Shown here: positions 24,666-33,751 of the stretch, piece after piece
How the letters are laid out: every line of letters starts with the position of its first letter
How positions within the stretch are numbered: the first letter of the stretch is position 1
Source: SSF26 sp037443945
GTDB lineage: Bacteria > Chloroflexota > Anaerolineae > J102
Assembly (NCBI GenBank): GCA_037443945.1
Contig: JBBINH010000002.1
Location: forward strand, 62,001 to 126,000
Length of the DNA: 64,000 nt
Direction of reading: 5' to 3'
Made by a program: the position numbers and the translations under genes
The notes under the pieces: model-generated
What the model saw: the letters and a program-made list of their open reading frames with translations, nothing else
What the model was told of the DNA's origin: nothing
The model's database searches: none

Positions 24666-25445
24666 TTATTGAACCTCCGGCTCGATGCCCAATGCGCGTA
24701 ATTGGGCGGCCAGACGCTCGGCGCGTCTTCGTTCCTCCTCGGCCTGGCGTTGGGCCTCCTCGGCGCGGCGGCGTTCGGCCTGGGCGAGTTCGGCGGCGGT
24801 GGGGATGAGGCGGCCTTCGGGGTCGCACCAGCGCAGCCAGCGGGAGCGGACGCCTTCGAAGGAGCCTTCCCAGAGGCGGAGGCCGAGGCCTACCTGGGGG
24901 AGCATGGTGTCCTCCCGTTGGCGGTAGCCTGCGGTGGTCCATTCGAGGACGACGAGTTCCTGTTCCTGGAGGAGGCGCTGGGGGTCGTGGACGACGTAGT
25001 AGGGGATGTGCATTTGCTCGTAGCGCTGCTGTTTGTCGCTGCGTTCGCCGCCGCGGCGGTTGGAGACGATTTCGATGACGACGTCGGGGACCTTGCCGAA
25101 CTCCCAGACGAAGTAGCTGCGGTGCTCCTTGGGCCAGAGGTCGTCCCAGAGGTGGACGTCGAGGCTGAGGAAGACATCGGGGACGAGGGGTGGTTGGTTG
25201 ATGGCGTTGAAGAGGCCGACGTTGGCGAAGACGGCGAAGGGGCGACCGGGTTGCCAGGAGCTGTAGAGGGGTTCGGTGAGGAGGCGCTGTTGTTTTTCCG
25301 AGAAGATGTTGTCCACCGGCGTGTCATCCTCGGTGATGAGGTGGGTGATATCGGGTCGCGGGGGAGGTTCCCAGAGGGGTTCGGGGAGGGGCGAGACGGT
25401 AGCCTCTTCGGGTTGGGGTGGTCGTTCCAGAACCGTTACATCCAT
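24666..25445 (-). CDS. Uma2/DUF820 family PD-(D/E)XK endonuclease-like protein
   Basis: The protein has 259 residues from the ATG at 25443-25445, chosen because AGGAG lies eight bases upstream; a longer reading to 25493 has no such site. Uma2 motifs are present: PLVPDVFLSLDVHLW, KVPDVVIEIVSNRRGGE (the acidic strand and Glu of the PD-(D/E)XK core), SDKQQRYEQMHIPYYVV and VGLGLRLWEG. The C-terminus is a Glu/Arg/Ala-rich coiled coil (AQAERRRAEEAQRQAEEERR), a common Uma2 feature. The family is abundant in Cyanobacteria and Chloroflexota; its biological role is unresolved. A promoter and terminator of its own make it a single-gene unit. Confidence 0.88.
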   Translation of the reverse strand: MDVTVLERPPQPEEATVSPLPEPLWEPPPRPDITHLITEDDTPVDNIFSEKQQRLLTEPLYSSWQPGRPFAVFANVGLFNAINQPPLVPDVFLSLDVHLWDDLWPKEHRSYFVWEFGKVPDVVIEIVSNRRGGERSDKQQRYEQMHIPYYVVHDPQRLLQEQELVVLEWTTAGYRQREDTMLPQVGLGLRLWEGSFEGVRSRWLRWCDPEGRLIPTAAELAQAERRRAEEAQRQAEEERRRAERLAAQLRALGIEPEVQ

Positions 25446-25498
25446 CCGTTGTTCTCCTAATAAACCGACGAATACCTGAAAATTCGGTATCATGGGTC

Positions 25499-25527
25499 AT
25501 TATAGCCCCCTGCATGGTGGGCTGCAA
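25499..25527 (-). promoter_or_regulatory. Candidate promoter of the Uma2-family gene
   Basis: On the minus strand a perfect TATAAT (25504-25499) stands 17 bases after TTGCAG (27 to 22 bases further upstream). The start site would be near 25492, leaving a leader of about 47 bases with the AGGAG site. The -35 is weak. Confidence 0.5.
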
Positions 25528-25637
25528 ACCCAACGACAAAAGCCAGGATCCAGGGGTTTGCCTGCCCATCTGCCGGGGCTTTGTTGTCACCGCTTAGCGA
25601 TTTGCTCGCCAGCTCGGACTGCGGTGATAATGAGCCT

Positions 25638-26324
25638 ATGCCGTTCGTGTTACCGCTCCTCGATATTGACCTCATCCTTTTTGATTTGGATAATACCCTC
25701 TACCATCGCCACGATGGGTTGTGGGCCGAAATCGACAAACGCATTTTGACCTACGTATGTCAGACGCTGGCTCTAGAACCCGACGAAGCCAGAGTCCTTC
25801 AGAAGCGCTATTGGCGTCAGTACGGCACCACCCTTATGGGGTTGATGTGCGAACACGGTATCCCGCCTCAACCCTATTTGGACTACGTGCACGATTTCGA
25901 TGTCAGCCGTTACCTACAGCCCAACCCCGAACTGGCAGCTATCCTGGCAACTTTGCCCCAGCGTAAGGCTGTCTTTACGAATGCCACTTCAAAACATGCC
26001 CGCAACGTGCTTTCGGCATTGGGCTTGCTTTCTTTTTTCGAAATGTTGATCGGTGTAGAAGAGGTTGGCTATATCCCCAAACCGCAGAGGGCAGCTTACG
26101 AACGGTGTTTAGCTTTGCTGAATGTCTCCGCCGATCGGTGCTTGTTCATCGAGGACAGCGCGGTAAACCTCCCTCCGGCCCGGGCCCTGGGTATGAAAAC
26201 CGTGCTTATCGGTAGCGCAACAGAAGGCGAAGCGGATTTCTACCTGGACCGGATCGAAGCGATCGGCCAACTTTTCGGCCGCGGCGTTGGGGTAAACGCC
26301 CCGGGCGATGGGCACTCCGGTTGA
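25638..26324 (+). CDS. HAD-superfamily hydrolase, pyrimidine 5'-nucleotidase (SDT1/PHM8-like) type
   Basis: The protein has 228 residues from ATG 25638. HAD motif I is ILFDLDNTLYH (nucleophile and acid Asp), motif II is AVFTNATSKHA, motif III is the Lys in IPKPQRAAYE, and motif IV is CLFIEDSAVNL. The DLDNTLY signature and the small alpha-helical cap resemble SDT1/PHM8-type nucleotidases that dephosphorylate UMP/CMP. The real substrate is unproven. It opens the plus-strand glycan region, 41 bases ahead of the flippase, but is probably a housekeeping gene. Confidence 0.85.
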   Translation: MPFVLPLLDIDLILFDLDNTLYHRHDGLWAEIDKRILTYVCQTLALEPDEARVLQKRYWRQYGTTLMGLMCEHGIPPQPYLDYVHDFDVSRYLQPNPELAAILATLPQRKAVFTNATSKHARNVLSALGLLSFFEMLIGVEEVGYIPKPQRAAYERCLALLNVSADRCLFIEDSAVNLPPARALGMKTVLIGSATEGEADFYLDRIEAIGQLFGRGVGVNAPGDGHSG

Positions 26325-26365
26325 TCCGTTCGCTTTGAGCCGTTTGCATTTTGCGATTCCCGGCC

Positions 26366-27892
26366 ATGCGCCTGTCTATCTTGTTGACCAACACCGGCTT
26401 CAATGTCGCCGGGATGATCCTGACGTCGCTCCTGGCACTGGTGCTTACGCCCTGGCTAATCCGAGGGCTGGGTGCGGAGCTGTTTGGGGTATGGGCCTTA
26501 TTCGGTGTAGTCATTGCCATGGCGCAAATGCTGGATCTCGGTCTGGGCCGGGCCTTGATACGCACCATCGCTCATCATAGGGCCTTAGGGCAATGGTCGG
26601 CTATAGCCGAAGCGCTCAACAGTGTGCTCTGGCCCTTGCTGATATCGGCCGTCTTCCTTAGCGCCATCGTCGTGGTTTTGGCTCCTTGGTGGGTACACTT
26701 GTTGGGTGTCCCCCCCTCATACGTTGTCGCCGTAGTGCCGGCCTTTCGCCTGCTTGGCTTGAGCTTTGCACCGTTGGTCTTGACGCTCGTCTTGGCCGCC
26801 GTCGTGGACGGCTGTCAACGCATGGTGTACACGAATCTTGCGCTCATCGCCAACCGCAGCACATTTGCCGTTATAGGTGTGTTGGCCTTGACGTTGGATT
26901 GGGGCTTGACAGGAGTGGCGTTCGCAACGTTGGTCGGTGTGGTGGTACAAATGGCGTTGCTCCTAGCAGCAGTGCGGCGGGTGGCACCGGCGTTGCGTTT
27001 TTCGCCTCGCTTGCTTCGGGTGCGGCTGTTATACCGGGAGTGGCGCTTTGGACGTTTTGTGTTTCTGACGAGTTTGATCGCGCTGGGTTTTACGGCCGGA
27101 AACAAGCTCATCCTGGCGCGATGGGTAGGATTAACGGCTTTGGGTTACTACGAGTTGGCCGTGACCATCGCTACCCAGTTGTTCACCCTGGCTTTGGCCA
27201 TGGCCCAGGCACTCTATCCGGCGTATGTCTCTGCTCTGGCCGAAGGCGGCATGGCCATGGTACGACAGCTCTACGGTCATGCCCTGCGTCTGGCCATGCT
27301 TGTGTTGGCGCCGCTTACTGCCGTTATCGTGGCCTTGGCGCGGCCGTTTGTGTTGGCCTGGTTGGGGCAGCCGGTAACGGCAGTCATCACCGGCCTGCAC
27401 TGGCTGAGCATCGGTTGGGCATTCGTCGGTTTGGCAGCGGTGGCTTCGGTCGGTTTGCAGGCCCTGGACCGGCCGTTTTGGGCTACTGTGTTTTCCCTCT
27501 ATAACTTGCTTATCAATCTGCTGTTGGCCATCATGTGGGTGCCGGTGTGGGGCTATCATGGCCTTATCGCGGCTAACATGGTGGCTATCACCAGCAGTGC
27601 TGCCCTGACCCAGCTTGTCTTCGGGCATGCGGTCGGTGTATCCCCTGCCTTCTGGCTAAGGGCCTTGTCCCCTGCGATGCTGGTATGGTTATCGACTCTG
27701 GTCGGATTATGGACCTGGTTTGGCAGTCGTTGGCAACATCCTCATGTCCCCGGTCTGTTTCTATTGGGAGGCGCGTTCCTCCTCATTTACACAGGAGGCT
27801 TATGGCTTTTGCGCTTGTTACGACCTGAGGAAGCGGCCTGGTTGCAACGTCGCATCCGGCGACATTCCGGCTATCAGGGGGTGGCGCTATGA
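26366..27892 (+). CDS. Wzx-like oligosaccharide flippase (MOP superfamily)
   Basis: The protein has 508 residues from ATG 26366, with about 12-14 transmembrane helices. The N-terminus (LTNTGFNVAGMILTSLLALV, LTPWLIRGLGAELFGVWALF) is typical of polysaccharide-synthesis flippases that move undecaprenyl-linked oligosaccharides across the membrane. The first helices contain GLGRALIRTIA, characteristic of the family. Its stop overlaps the next glycosyltransferase start in ATGA, showing translational coupling. The lipid-linked substrate cannot be read from sequence. Confidence 0.9.
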   Translation: MRLSILLTNTGFNVAGMILTSLLALVLTPWLIRGLGAELFGVWALFGVVIAMAQMLDLGLGRALIRTIAHHRALGQWSAIAEALNSVLWPLLISAVFLSAIVVVLAPWWVHLLGVPPSYVVAVVPAFRLLGLSFAPLVLTLVLAAVVDGCQRMVYTNLALIANRSTFAVIGVLALTLDWGLTGVAFATLVGVVVQMALLLAAVRRVAPALRFSPRLLRVRLLYREWRFGRFVFLTSLIALGFTAGNKLILARWVGLTALGYYELAVTIATQLFTLALAMAQALYPAYVSALAEGGMAMVRQLYGHALRLAMLVLAPLTAVIVALARPFVLAWLGQPVTAVITGLHWLSIGWAFVGLAAVASVGLQALDRPFWATVFSLYNLLINLLLAIMWVPVWGYHGLIAANMVAITSSAALTQLVFGHAVGVSPAFWLRALSPAMLVWLSTLVGLWTWFGSRWQHPHVPGLFLLGGAFLLIYTGGLWLLRLLRPEEAAWLQRRIRRHSGYQGVAL

Positions 27893-28935
27893 CGCTCTGC
27901 GATGTCAGCCTGGTCATTGTTACCTGGAATGTAAGCACGGCGCTCACCCGATGTCTGGCGGCGTTGCCGGCAGCCTGGGATAGCGGTGACGAACTTCCGT
28001 TCCGGCACTGGGAACTGATTATCGTGGATAATGCCTCGACCGATGGCACGGCCGCTGCCGTGTCGCAACAGGCGATGGCCTTGCTGGCGACGAGAACCGG
28101 TCGGCCCCCTCGCCAGGTGCGCTTGCTGGTCAATGCTCACAATCGTCTGTACACGGCGGCGGCTAACCAGGGCCTGGATGCGGCTCAGGGGCGTTATCGC
28201 CTCGTGCTCAATCCGGATACCATCCCTACCCCCGGCAGCCTGGCGCGGTTGGTAGCGCTGGCCGAGGCCCATCCCCGCATCGGATTGGTCGGTCCGCGCA
28301 TCCTAACGACCGAAGGCTGCGATGATCTGCGGACAGGACGTCATTATCCCACCCCGTGGTCGGAATTCAGCGACTGGTTGGGATTGACGCGACGCTTTCC
28401 CGGTTCACGACTATGGGCTGCTAACCTGCGTCCTGATGTCCCCCGCACCCGCACAGGCCCGGTTCCGGTTCTTTCGGGGGCGTGCTTGCTTTTCTCGGCT
28501 TCGCTCCCTGCGCATTTGCAGCGTTTTGACCCTGATTATCCCATGTACGGCGAGGATCTCGACCTTTGTCGGCGTGTCCAGGCGGCCGGTTATGAGACCT
28601 GGCTGGCAGCCGAAGCCGTTATCCAACATATCGGCGGCCTGAGCAGTCGGCAGGCACGGGTCGACGCGGCCTTGCTGGCTGCGGATGGGGTCAATCGCTA
28701 CTTTCGACGCTGGCATGGCCTCCAGGCAGCACAACGCCATCGTCTGGGGATGGCCGTTGTAGCCGCTGTTAAGTGGTCGGTCTTCAGCCTGTTGAGTTGG
28801 TTCGGCCTGGAGAAACAACCCGACCTGCAGCGTCGTCTTCATGCCGGATTATGGCGTTGGGCCTGGAGTGGCCGTCTGGACAGAACGGGGACAACGGCTG
28901 CCGAAGTTCACACCGTGGTTTTGTCATGCTCATGA
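27889..28935 (+). CDS. Family 2 glycosyltransferase, rhamnosyltransferase (WbbL)-like
   Basis: The protein has 348 residues. The GT-A core shows VSLVIVTWNVSTAL, WELIIVDNASTDGT, RYRLVLNPDTIPTPGSL (DxD-type site) and YPMYGEDLDLCRRVQAAGY (ED catalytic base region), the pattern of WbbL/RfbN-like rhamnosyl- and related transferases. It probably adds a sugar to a lipid-linked oligosaccharide on the cytoplasmic face. It is coupled by four-base overlaps to the flippase before it and the GT4 gene after it. Confidence 0.9.
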   Translation: MTLCDVSLVIVTWNVSTALTRCLAALPAAWDSGDELPFRHWELIIVDNASTDGTAAAVSQQAMALLATRTGRPPRQVRLLVNAHNRLYTAAANQGLDAAQGRYRLVLNPDTIPTPGSLARLVALAEAHPRIGLVGPRILTTEGCDDLRTGRHYPTPWSEFSDWLGLTRRFPGSRLWAANLRPDVPRTRTGPVPVLSGACLLFSASLPAHLQRFDPDYPMYGEDLDLCRRVQAAGYETWLAAEAVIQHIGGLSSRQARVDAALLAADGVNRYFRRWHGLQAAQRHRLGMAVVAAVKWSVFSLLSWFGLEKQPDLQRRLHAGLWRWAWSGRLDRTGTTAAEVHTVVLSCS

Positions 28936-30131
28936 CTGTGCCGACCTTGCGCGTGCTCCATTGCCGTCAGGGTGACCGTGTCTGGGGACCGGAACGCCAG
29001 ATCCTGCAGTTGGCCAAACATCTGCCCGAACTGGGGATTGAGGTGGAAATCGTGCTGTTACGTCGTTGGGGCCTGGACACCGAACCCCATCCGTTGGTCA
29101 GGCAAGCGCGTGCCTTTGGTTGTGTTGCACATGAGATTTCGGCGCGTCCCCAGGATACGCTGCAAGTCCTTCGTTTTCTACGCCATCGTCTGACTTACTG
29201 CGACCTGTTGCATACGCATGAGTTCAAAAGCGATTTGCTGGGTTGGCCGGTAGCCCGTCATTTAGGACGACCTTGGATTGCTACCGACCATCACTTGGCC
29301 GTGGACAAAAGCCATTTGTTGCGGTTATTCGCCGCTCTCGATCGGCGTGCCTTACGACGGGCCGATGCGGTTATTGTGCCTTCTTATAGTCAGGCGCTGC
29401 GCCTGCAAGAGGTGGTACCACCGGAGCGGGTGCATATTATCTACCATGGTATCGATGCTACCGCCTTTGCTCAAAGTGCCGGTAATGCGCGGCCGTTGGT
29501 GCGCAAACGCTATGGGGTCGCCGATAACGAACCGGTTATTGCGGTTTTCGGACGGCTCGAGCCGGTCAAAGGCCATGCCGACCTGTTAGAAGCGGCACGG
29601 CTCATGCTGCAGATGCGCTCCGATCTTCATTTCTGGATTGTGGGTGAGGGTAGCCTGGATAAGGCCCTGCAGCGTCGAGCCCACGCGCTGGGCATTGCCG
29701 GAGCGGTACGATTTCTGGGTTATCAGCAGGATGTAGCCCCGCTCATGGCCGCCAGCGATCTGATTGTGTTACCATCCCGGCATGAATCCTTCGGTATCGT
29801 CCTCATCGAGGCCATGTCATTGGGAAAGCCAATTCTCGCCAGTGCTGTCGGCGGTGTTTCCGAGGTCATCCCGGACGGCATTGGGGGCATTTTGGTACCA
29901 CCCGGTCAGCCGGCCGAGTTGAGCCGCCGTGCTCTTCGGTTGCTGGCCGATCCGGCCTGGGCCGCTGCTTTGGGTAGGGCGGGACAGCACCGTGTGCAAA
30001 CCCTCTTTACTATCAAGCCTATGGTCGAGCGTGTGGCCGCTTTGTATCGTCAGACGGTGGCGCAAAACCGGGCCATGAGCACGGTCATAGCGCGCAGGTC
30101 ATCCCATTTCTCTCCTTTATCCCGTTCTTAG
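28932..30131 (+). CDS. Family 4 glycosyltransferase
   Basis: The protein has 399 residues from ATG 28932 (an ATG at 28926 would add two); a longer reading from 28773 is a shadow of the previous gene. The GT-B fold is shown by VLHCRQGDRVWGPERQIL (donor-side glycine loop), VFGRLEPVKGHADLLEA, FLGYQQDVAPLMAASDLIVL and the EX7E element HESFGIVLIEAMSLGKP followed by GGVSEVI. These are retaining transferases that use nucleotide sugars. The stop is followed one base later by the next GT2 gene. Confidence 0.9.
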   Translation: MTVPTLRVLHCRQGDRVWGPERQILQLAKHLPELGIEVEIVLLRRWGLDTEPHPLVRQARAFGCVAHEISARPQDTLQVLRFLRHRLTYCDLLHTHEFKSDLLGWPVARHLGRPWIATDHHLAVDKSHLLRLFAALDRRALRRADAVIVPSYSQALRLQEVVPPERVHIIYHGIDATAFAQSAGNARPLVRKRYGVADNEPVIAVFGRLEPVKGHADLLEAARLMLQMRSDLHFWIVGEGSLDKALQRRAHALGIAGAVRFLGYQQDVAPLMAASDLIVLPSRHESFGIVLIEAMSLGKPILASAVGGVSEVIPDGIGGILVPPGQPAELSRRALRLLADPAWAAALGRAGQHRVQTLFTIKPMVERVAALYRQTVAQNRAMSTVIARRSSHFSPLSRS

Positions 30132-30132
30132 G

Positions 30133-31179
30133 ATGGTGTCGGCCGCCATGCCCCCGGATACGTTCTCTCCACACCTGCGGGTGAGTGTAATCATCCCCGC
30201 CTACAATGCTGCGCGTGACTTGCCACGCTGTCTGGCCGCCCTGGAACAGCAAACCATCCCCCGTGATGAATACGAAATCATCGTGGTCGATGACGGGAGC
30301 ACCGACAATACCGCTGCCGTGGCCGAGGCAGCCGGGGTACGCGTGGTGCGCCTGAACCATAGCGGGCCGGCGGCCGCCCGCAATGCCGGTGTGAGCGTGG
30401 CGCGTGCGCCCATTGTCGTCTTTACCGACGCCGACTGTGAGCCCTTAGGCGATTTTCTCGAACATTTATTGGAGGGCTTCGCCGCTCCCATTGTCAGTGG
30501 GGTACGCGGGGTTTACCGCACGCAACAGCGTGAACTGATAGCCCGTTTTGTCCAGCTCGAATACGAAGAGCGCTATCACCGGATTGCCCATATCGAGGCC
30601 ACCCAAGGCACGATCAACGCCATGGATACTTCCTATTGCGCCTATCGTCGCCAGGTCTTCTTGGAGGCGGGTGGATTCGATACGCGTTTTCGCGGAGCCG
30701 CGGGCGAGGATCATGAGTTTTCCTACCGTTTGGCAGCGGCCGGCCATGTCTTCCGCTTGAACCGGCAAGCGGCGGTTTATCATCGCCATGTGACCACCTG
30801 GCGCGGATACGCCCGGCGCAAGTTCCGTATCGGGTATTGGAAAGCGTTTTTGACCCGGCAACATCCCGGCTATGCCGTGGCCGATGCCCACACCACGCAA
30901 AGTCTCAAACTGCAGATCGGCCTTGTGGCCCTAATGGGAGCCACCCTGCTCGTGGGGCCTTTCTGGCCGCCGGTCGGCTGGATAGCCCTGGCGCTGGCGA
31001 CGCTCTTTGTATTCAGTACCATCCCTTTTCTGGTTCTCGTCGCCCGTCGCGACCCTGTCGTGTTGGTCGTCGTCTGGCCGTTATTGCTGGTGCGCGCCCT
31101 GGCCTCAGGAGCCGGTTTTGCCTGGGGACTTTGGCAGACCCGCCGCCTTCCGGCCGTAGCCCAGGTTCCCCTGACCTGA
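30133..31179 (+). CDS. Family 2 glycosyltransferase with C-terminal membrane helices
   Basis: The protein has 348 residues; a second ATG at 30148 is an equally possible start. GT-A motifs: VSVIIPAYNAARDLPRCLAA, YEIIVVDDGSTDNT, VVFTDADCEP (DxD) and FRGAAGEDHEFSYRLAAAG. A pair of hydrophobic helices follows residue 260 (LVALMGATLLVGPFWPPVGW, TIPFLVLVAR). It is probably membrane-bound and acts on a lipid-linked acceptor. It closes the first glycan transcript; about 375 bases without a gene follow. Confidence 0.9.
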   Translation: MVSAAMPPDTFSPHLRVSVIIPAYNAARDLPRCLAALEQQTIPRDEYEIIVVDDGSTDNTAAVAEAAGVRVVRLNHSGPAAARNAGVSVARAPIVVFTDADCEPLGDFLEHLLEGFAAPIVSGVRGVYRTQQRELIARFVQLEYEERYHRIAHIEATQGTINAMDTSYCAYRRQVFLEAGGFDTRFRGAAGEDHEFSYRLAAAGHVFRLNRQAAVYHRHVTTWRGYARRKFRIGYWKAFLTRQHPGYAVADAHTTQSLKLQIGLVALMGATLLVGPFWPPVGWIALALATLFVFSTIPFLVLVARRDPVVLVVVWPLLLVRALASGAGFAWGLWQTRRLPAVAQVPLT

Positions 31180-31555
31180 TTTGGCCGTCTTATGTGGCTG
31201 TATTAGGATTAGAGCTGGCAATCATCGGCGACCGGGGCAGCCTTTACCGAGTACGTCCCCTTTCTATGCGGATGGGCTGCTTTCGGCCAACGCGAACGCC
31301 TCCGAGTCTGTTGAAGATGTAGCGACCGTATAAGACGGGCCTTTGTCGGCCTGCCTTCGGGTGAGTTTTTGAGATCGCCTCGATCTGTCTTGGGTATCGT
31401 GGTTATGCCCTCGCAAGCGGCAGAGACCTCGTTGTAGCGATTCGCTCCGGGTTTCTGCCTCTCATAACGTCCCTTGCTGTGAGTGTTGAGAGGCTCACAG
31501 GGGCGGAGCTTGGGCAAAAAAGGTAACATTATCCGTTACATTTTTGGCAACAATT
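31180..31555 (+). other. Intergenic region ahead of the ABC exporter genes
   Basis: I see no gene here. An open frame on the minus strand (31209-31529) has coding-unlike composition. A 7-bp inverted repeat CTGTGAG/CTCACAG (31477-31483 and 31494-31500) precedes an AT-rich stretch (31516-31560) that probably contains the exporter promoter, but no clear -35/-10 pair stands out. Confidence 0.5.
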
Positions 31556-32446
31556 ATGCAAAAAACTCTAATTCGTCCTGTCTCGTCGCCTGGCATTGAT
31601 AATACAACCGTTGCGATCGGAAAAATCGTCATTGAACCGCCACGTGGTCTACCGCACATCAATTGGCGAGAATTGCTGGCCTATCGGGACTTGTTCTATT
31701 TCATGGTGCGTCGGGATATTCAGGTCCTCTATCGGCAAACGGTGTTGGGATTGGCCTGGGCGTTTTTGCGACCCTTTATCAGTATGATTCTCTTTACATT
31801 CATTTTCGGTCGTGTGGCCAGGTTAAACAGCGATGGCGTTCCCTATCCCCTTTTCAGCTACACAGCCCTTGTGCCTTGGACTTACTTTGCTACGGTCGTC
31901 CAGACGGCGACAACCAGCTTGATCACCAACAGCAACATGCTGACCAAGGTCTACTTTCCTCGCCTGGTCTTCCCGTTGACACCGGTATTCTCGAAATTGC
32001 CCGATTTTCTGCTTGCCCTCGGCTTGTTGCCTGTTTTCATGGTTGTTTATCGGGTATGGCCGACCCCTTATGTACTCGTCCTACCCGCTCTGGTCGTCAT
32101 CATGGCAGCATCGGCGGCCGGATTGGGAATGTGGCTGGCTGCGCTGGCCGTGCAGTATCGCGATGTCAATCATGCTTCCCAATTTCTTATCCAGATCCTG
32201 ATGTTTGCGGCACCGGTCGTGTGGCCGGTCTCACTCATGACGGCCCACTTCGGCGAAACGGCGCGGTTGCTTTACGGCCTCTATCCCATGGTGGCCGTGA
32301 TCGAGGGCTTTCGCGCGGCTCTCCTGGGTACGGTGCCCATGCCCTGGGATTTGATCGGAATCGGCGCCGTCTCGGCAAGTTTACTCCTCGTTTCCGGCGC
32401 CTACTATTTTCGTCACATGGAACGGCGCTTCGCCGATGTGGCCTGA
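31556..32446 (+). CDS. wzm: ABC-2 type polysaccharide export permease (Wzm/TagG type)
   Basis: The protein has 296 residues from ATG 31556 (a TTG at 31544 would add four). After an amphipathic N-terminal region (INWRELLAYRDLFYFMVRRD) come six membrane helices, with the family signature YRQTVLGLAWAFLRPFISMI and the loop YRDVNHASQFLIQILMFAAPVVW. This is the membrane half of ABC exporters that move finished undecaprenyl-linked polysaccharide outward. The ATPase partner follows after 18 bases. No ribosome site is obvious at the chosen start. Confidence 0.93.
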   Translation: MQKTLIRPVSSPGIDNTTVAIGKIVIEPPRGLPHINWRELLAYRDLFYFMVRRDIQVLYRQTVLGLAWAFLRPFISMILFTFIFGRVARLNSDGVPYPLFSYTALVPWTYFATVVQTATTSLITNSNMLTKVYFPRLVFPLTPVFSKLPDFLLALGLLPVFMVVYRVWPTPYVLVLPALVVIMAASAAGLGMWLAALAVQYRDVNHASQFLIQILMFAAPVVWPVSLMTAHFGETARLLYGLYPMVAVIEGFRAALLGTVPMPWDLIGIGAVSASLLLVSGAYYFRHMERRFADVA

Positions 32447-32464
32447 AACCGATCCGAACAGCTC

Positions 32465-33751
32465 ATGAGCCGTATAGCCATCGAAGTCGAAAACCTGAGC
32501 AAGCGTTATCGCATCGGGTTGACCCAAGAAGAGGAACAGGACACCCTGGGTGGTGCTCTGCTTTCCTGGCTCAAGGCGCCGATCACGAACTTTCGGCGCC
32601 TACAACGGCTGAGTCGATTCGATGACGGCGAGGAAGCCGATGTCATTTGGGCGCTGCGGGATGTCAGTTTTCAGGTCGCCGAAGGCGAGGCCGTGGGGAT
32701 TATCGGTCGTAACGGCGCCGGCAAGAGTACCTTGCTCAAAATTCTGACCCGTATTACCCCACCTACGACCGGTCGCGCCGTCCTAGACGGCCGGGTCGCG
32801 AGCCTGCTCGAAGTCGGCACCGGTTTTCATCCCGAACTGACCGGACGCGAGAATGTCTATCTGAACGGCACCGTTCTCGGCATGACCGCGCGTGAGATCG
32901 AGCGCAAATTCGACGAAATCGTCGAATTCTCCGGCGTGGCCAAATTTATCGATACGCCGGTCAAACGTTATTCGAGCGGGATGCGGGTGCGTCTGGCCTT
33001 TGCTGTGGCTGCCCATCTCGACCCCGAGATCCTGCTTATCGACGAGGTGTTGGCCGTGGGCGATGCCCGGTTTCAGCGCAAATGCCTGGGCAAGATGAAC
33101 GAGATCGCCAATGAGGGCCGCACGGTCCTCTTCGTCAGCCATAATCTACCTTCCATCGAGGCCTTGTGTGCACGGGCCTTCGTTTTGGACGAAGGACGAC
33201 TTGTTTTCAGCGGTGATGCTCGCGAAGCGGTCAGCTTTTATCTCAACCGCCAAGTCTTCGGTCTGACCAGCGGTGTGGATTTGCGCCATCACCCTCATCG
33301 TCTTGCGGGCGATCGTGAGCCTATTTTCACCTCCTTGCGGCTTTTGAATGCCGATGGTTTGGAGACAAGCTCCTTCGCCATCGGCGAACCTATCACCTTT
33401 GAGCTACGGTTGGATTTGGGCGAAGCGGAGCTGGATACACCCCTGATTACCATTGCCATCGAAAAGCGCGGGATTCCCATTTGCGCTCTGACAACTCGCT
33501 TCATGGTGGCACAGCGTTTTACGCTGACCGGTCAGGCTATGGCCCGTTGTACCTGGCGTCCGGGCTGGTTGACACCGGGCGAATACACCGTCAGCCGTGT
33601 AACCCTCAAAGCCGGAGCTTCGGCCGAACGCCTCGACCATATCGAAGAGGTCCTGGCTTTTGAAATTGTAGAACGGGATGTCTACGGCACCGGCAAAATT
33701 GCCCGCAAGGATACCCTGCTCGTTCCCAACGGCACATGGCAATTCTTCTGA
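32465..33751 (+). CDS. wzt: ABC-type polysaccharide export ATPase with C-terminal glycan-recognition domain (Wzt type)
   Basis: The protein has 428 residues. Walker A GRNGAGKST (81-89), signature RYSSGMRVRLAFAVA, Walker B ILLIDEVLAVGD and the H-loop FVSHN are intact. A charged insert (EEEQDTLGGALLSWLKAPIT) before the first core strand is typical of Wzt/TagH. From about residue 270 a Wzt-C-like beta-sandwich follows (EPITFELRLDLGEAELDTPL); in known systems it recognises the non-reducing end cap of the polymer. This suggests export of a chain-terminated polysaccharide. It overlaps the next gene by 16 bases. Confidence 0.94.
   Translation: MSRIAIEVENLSKRYRIGLTQEEEQDTLGGALLSWLKAPITNFRRLQRLSRFDDGEEADVIWALRDVSFQVAEGEAVGIIGRNGAGKSTLLKILTRITPPTTGRAVLDGRVASLLEVGTGFHPELTGRENVYLNGTVLGMTAREIERKFDEIVEFSGVAKFIDTPVKRYSSGMRVRLAFAVAAHLDPEILLIDEVLAVGDARFQRKCLGKMNEIANEGRTVLFVSHNLPSIEALCARAFVLDEGRLVFSGDAREAVSFYLNRQVFGLTSGVDLRHHPHRLAGDREPIFTSLRLLNADGLETSSFAIGEPITFELRLDLGEAELDTPLITIAIEKRGIPICALTTRFMVAQRFTLTGQAMARCTWRPGWLTPGEYTVSRVTLKAGASAERLDHIEEVLAFEIVERDVYGTGKIARKDTLLVPNGTWQFF

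Noticed and set aside
24702..25460. 252-codon plus-strand frame rich in Gly/Ala/Glu/Val
   Set aside because: It is the antisense shadow of the Uma2-family gene, which has promoter, ribosome site, motifs and terminator.
31209..31529. Minus-strand frame of 106 codons in the gap before the ABC exporter
   Set aside because: Composition (many Arg, Pro, Ser, no hydrophobic core), no ribosome site and no motif.
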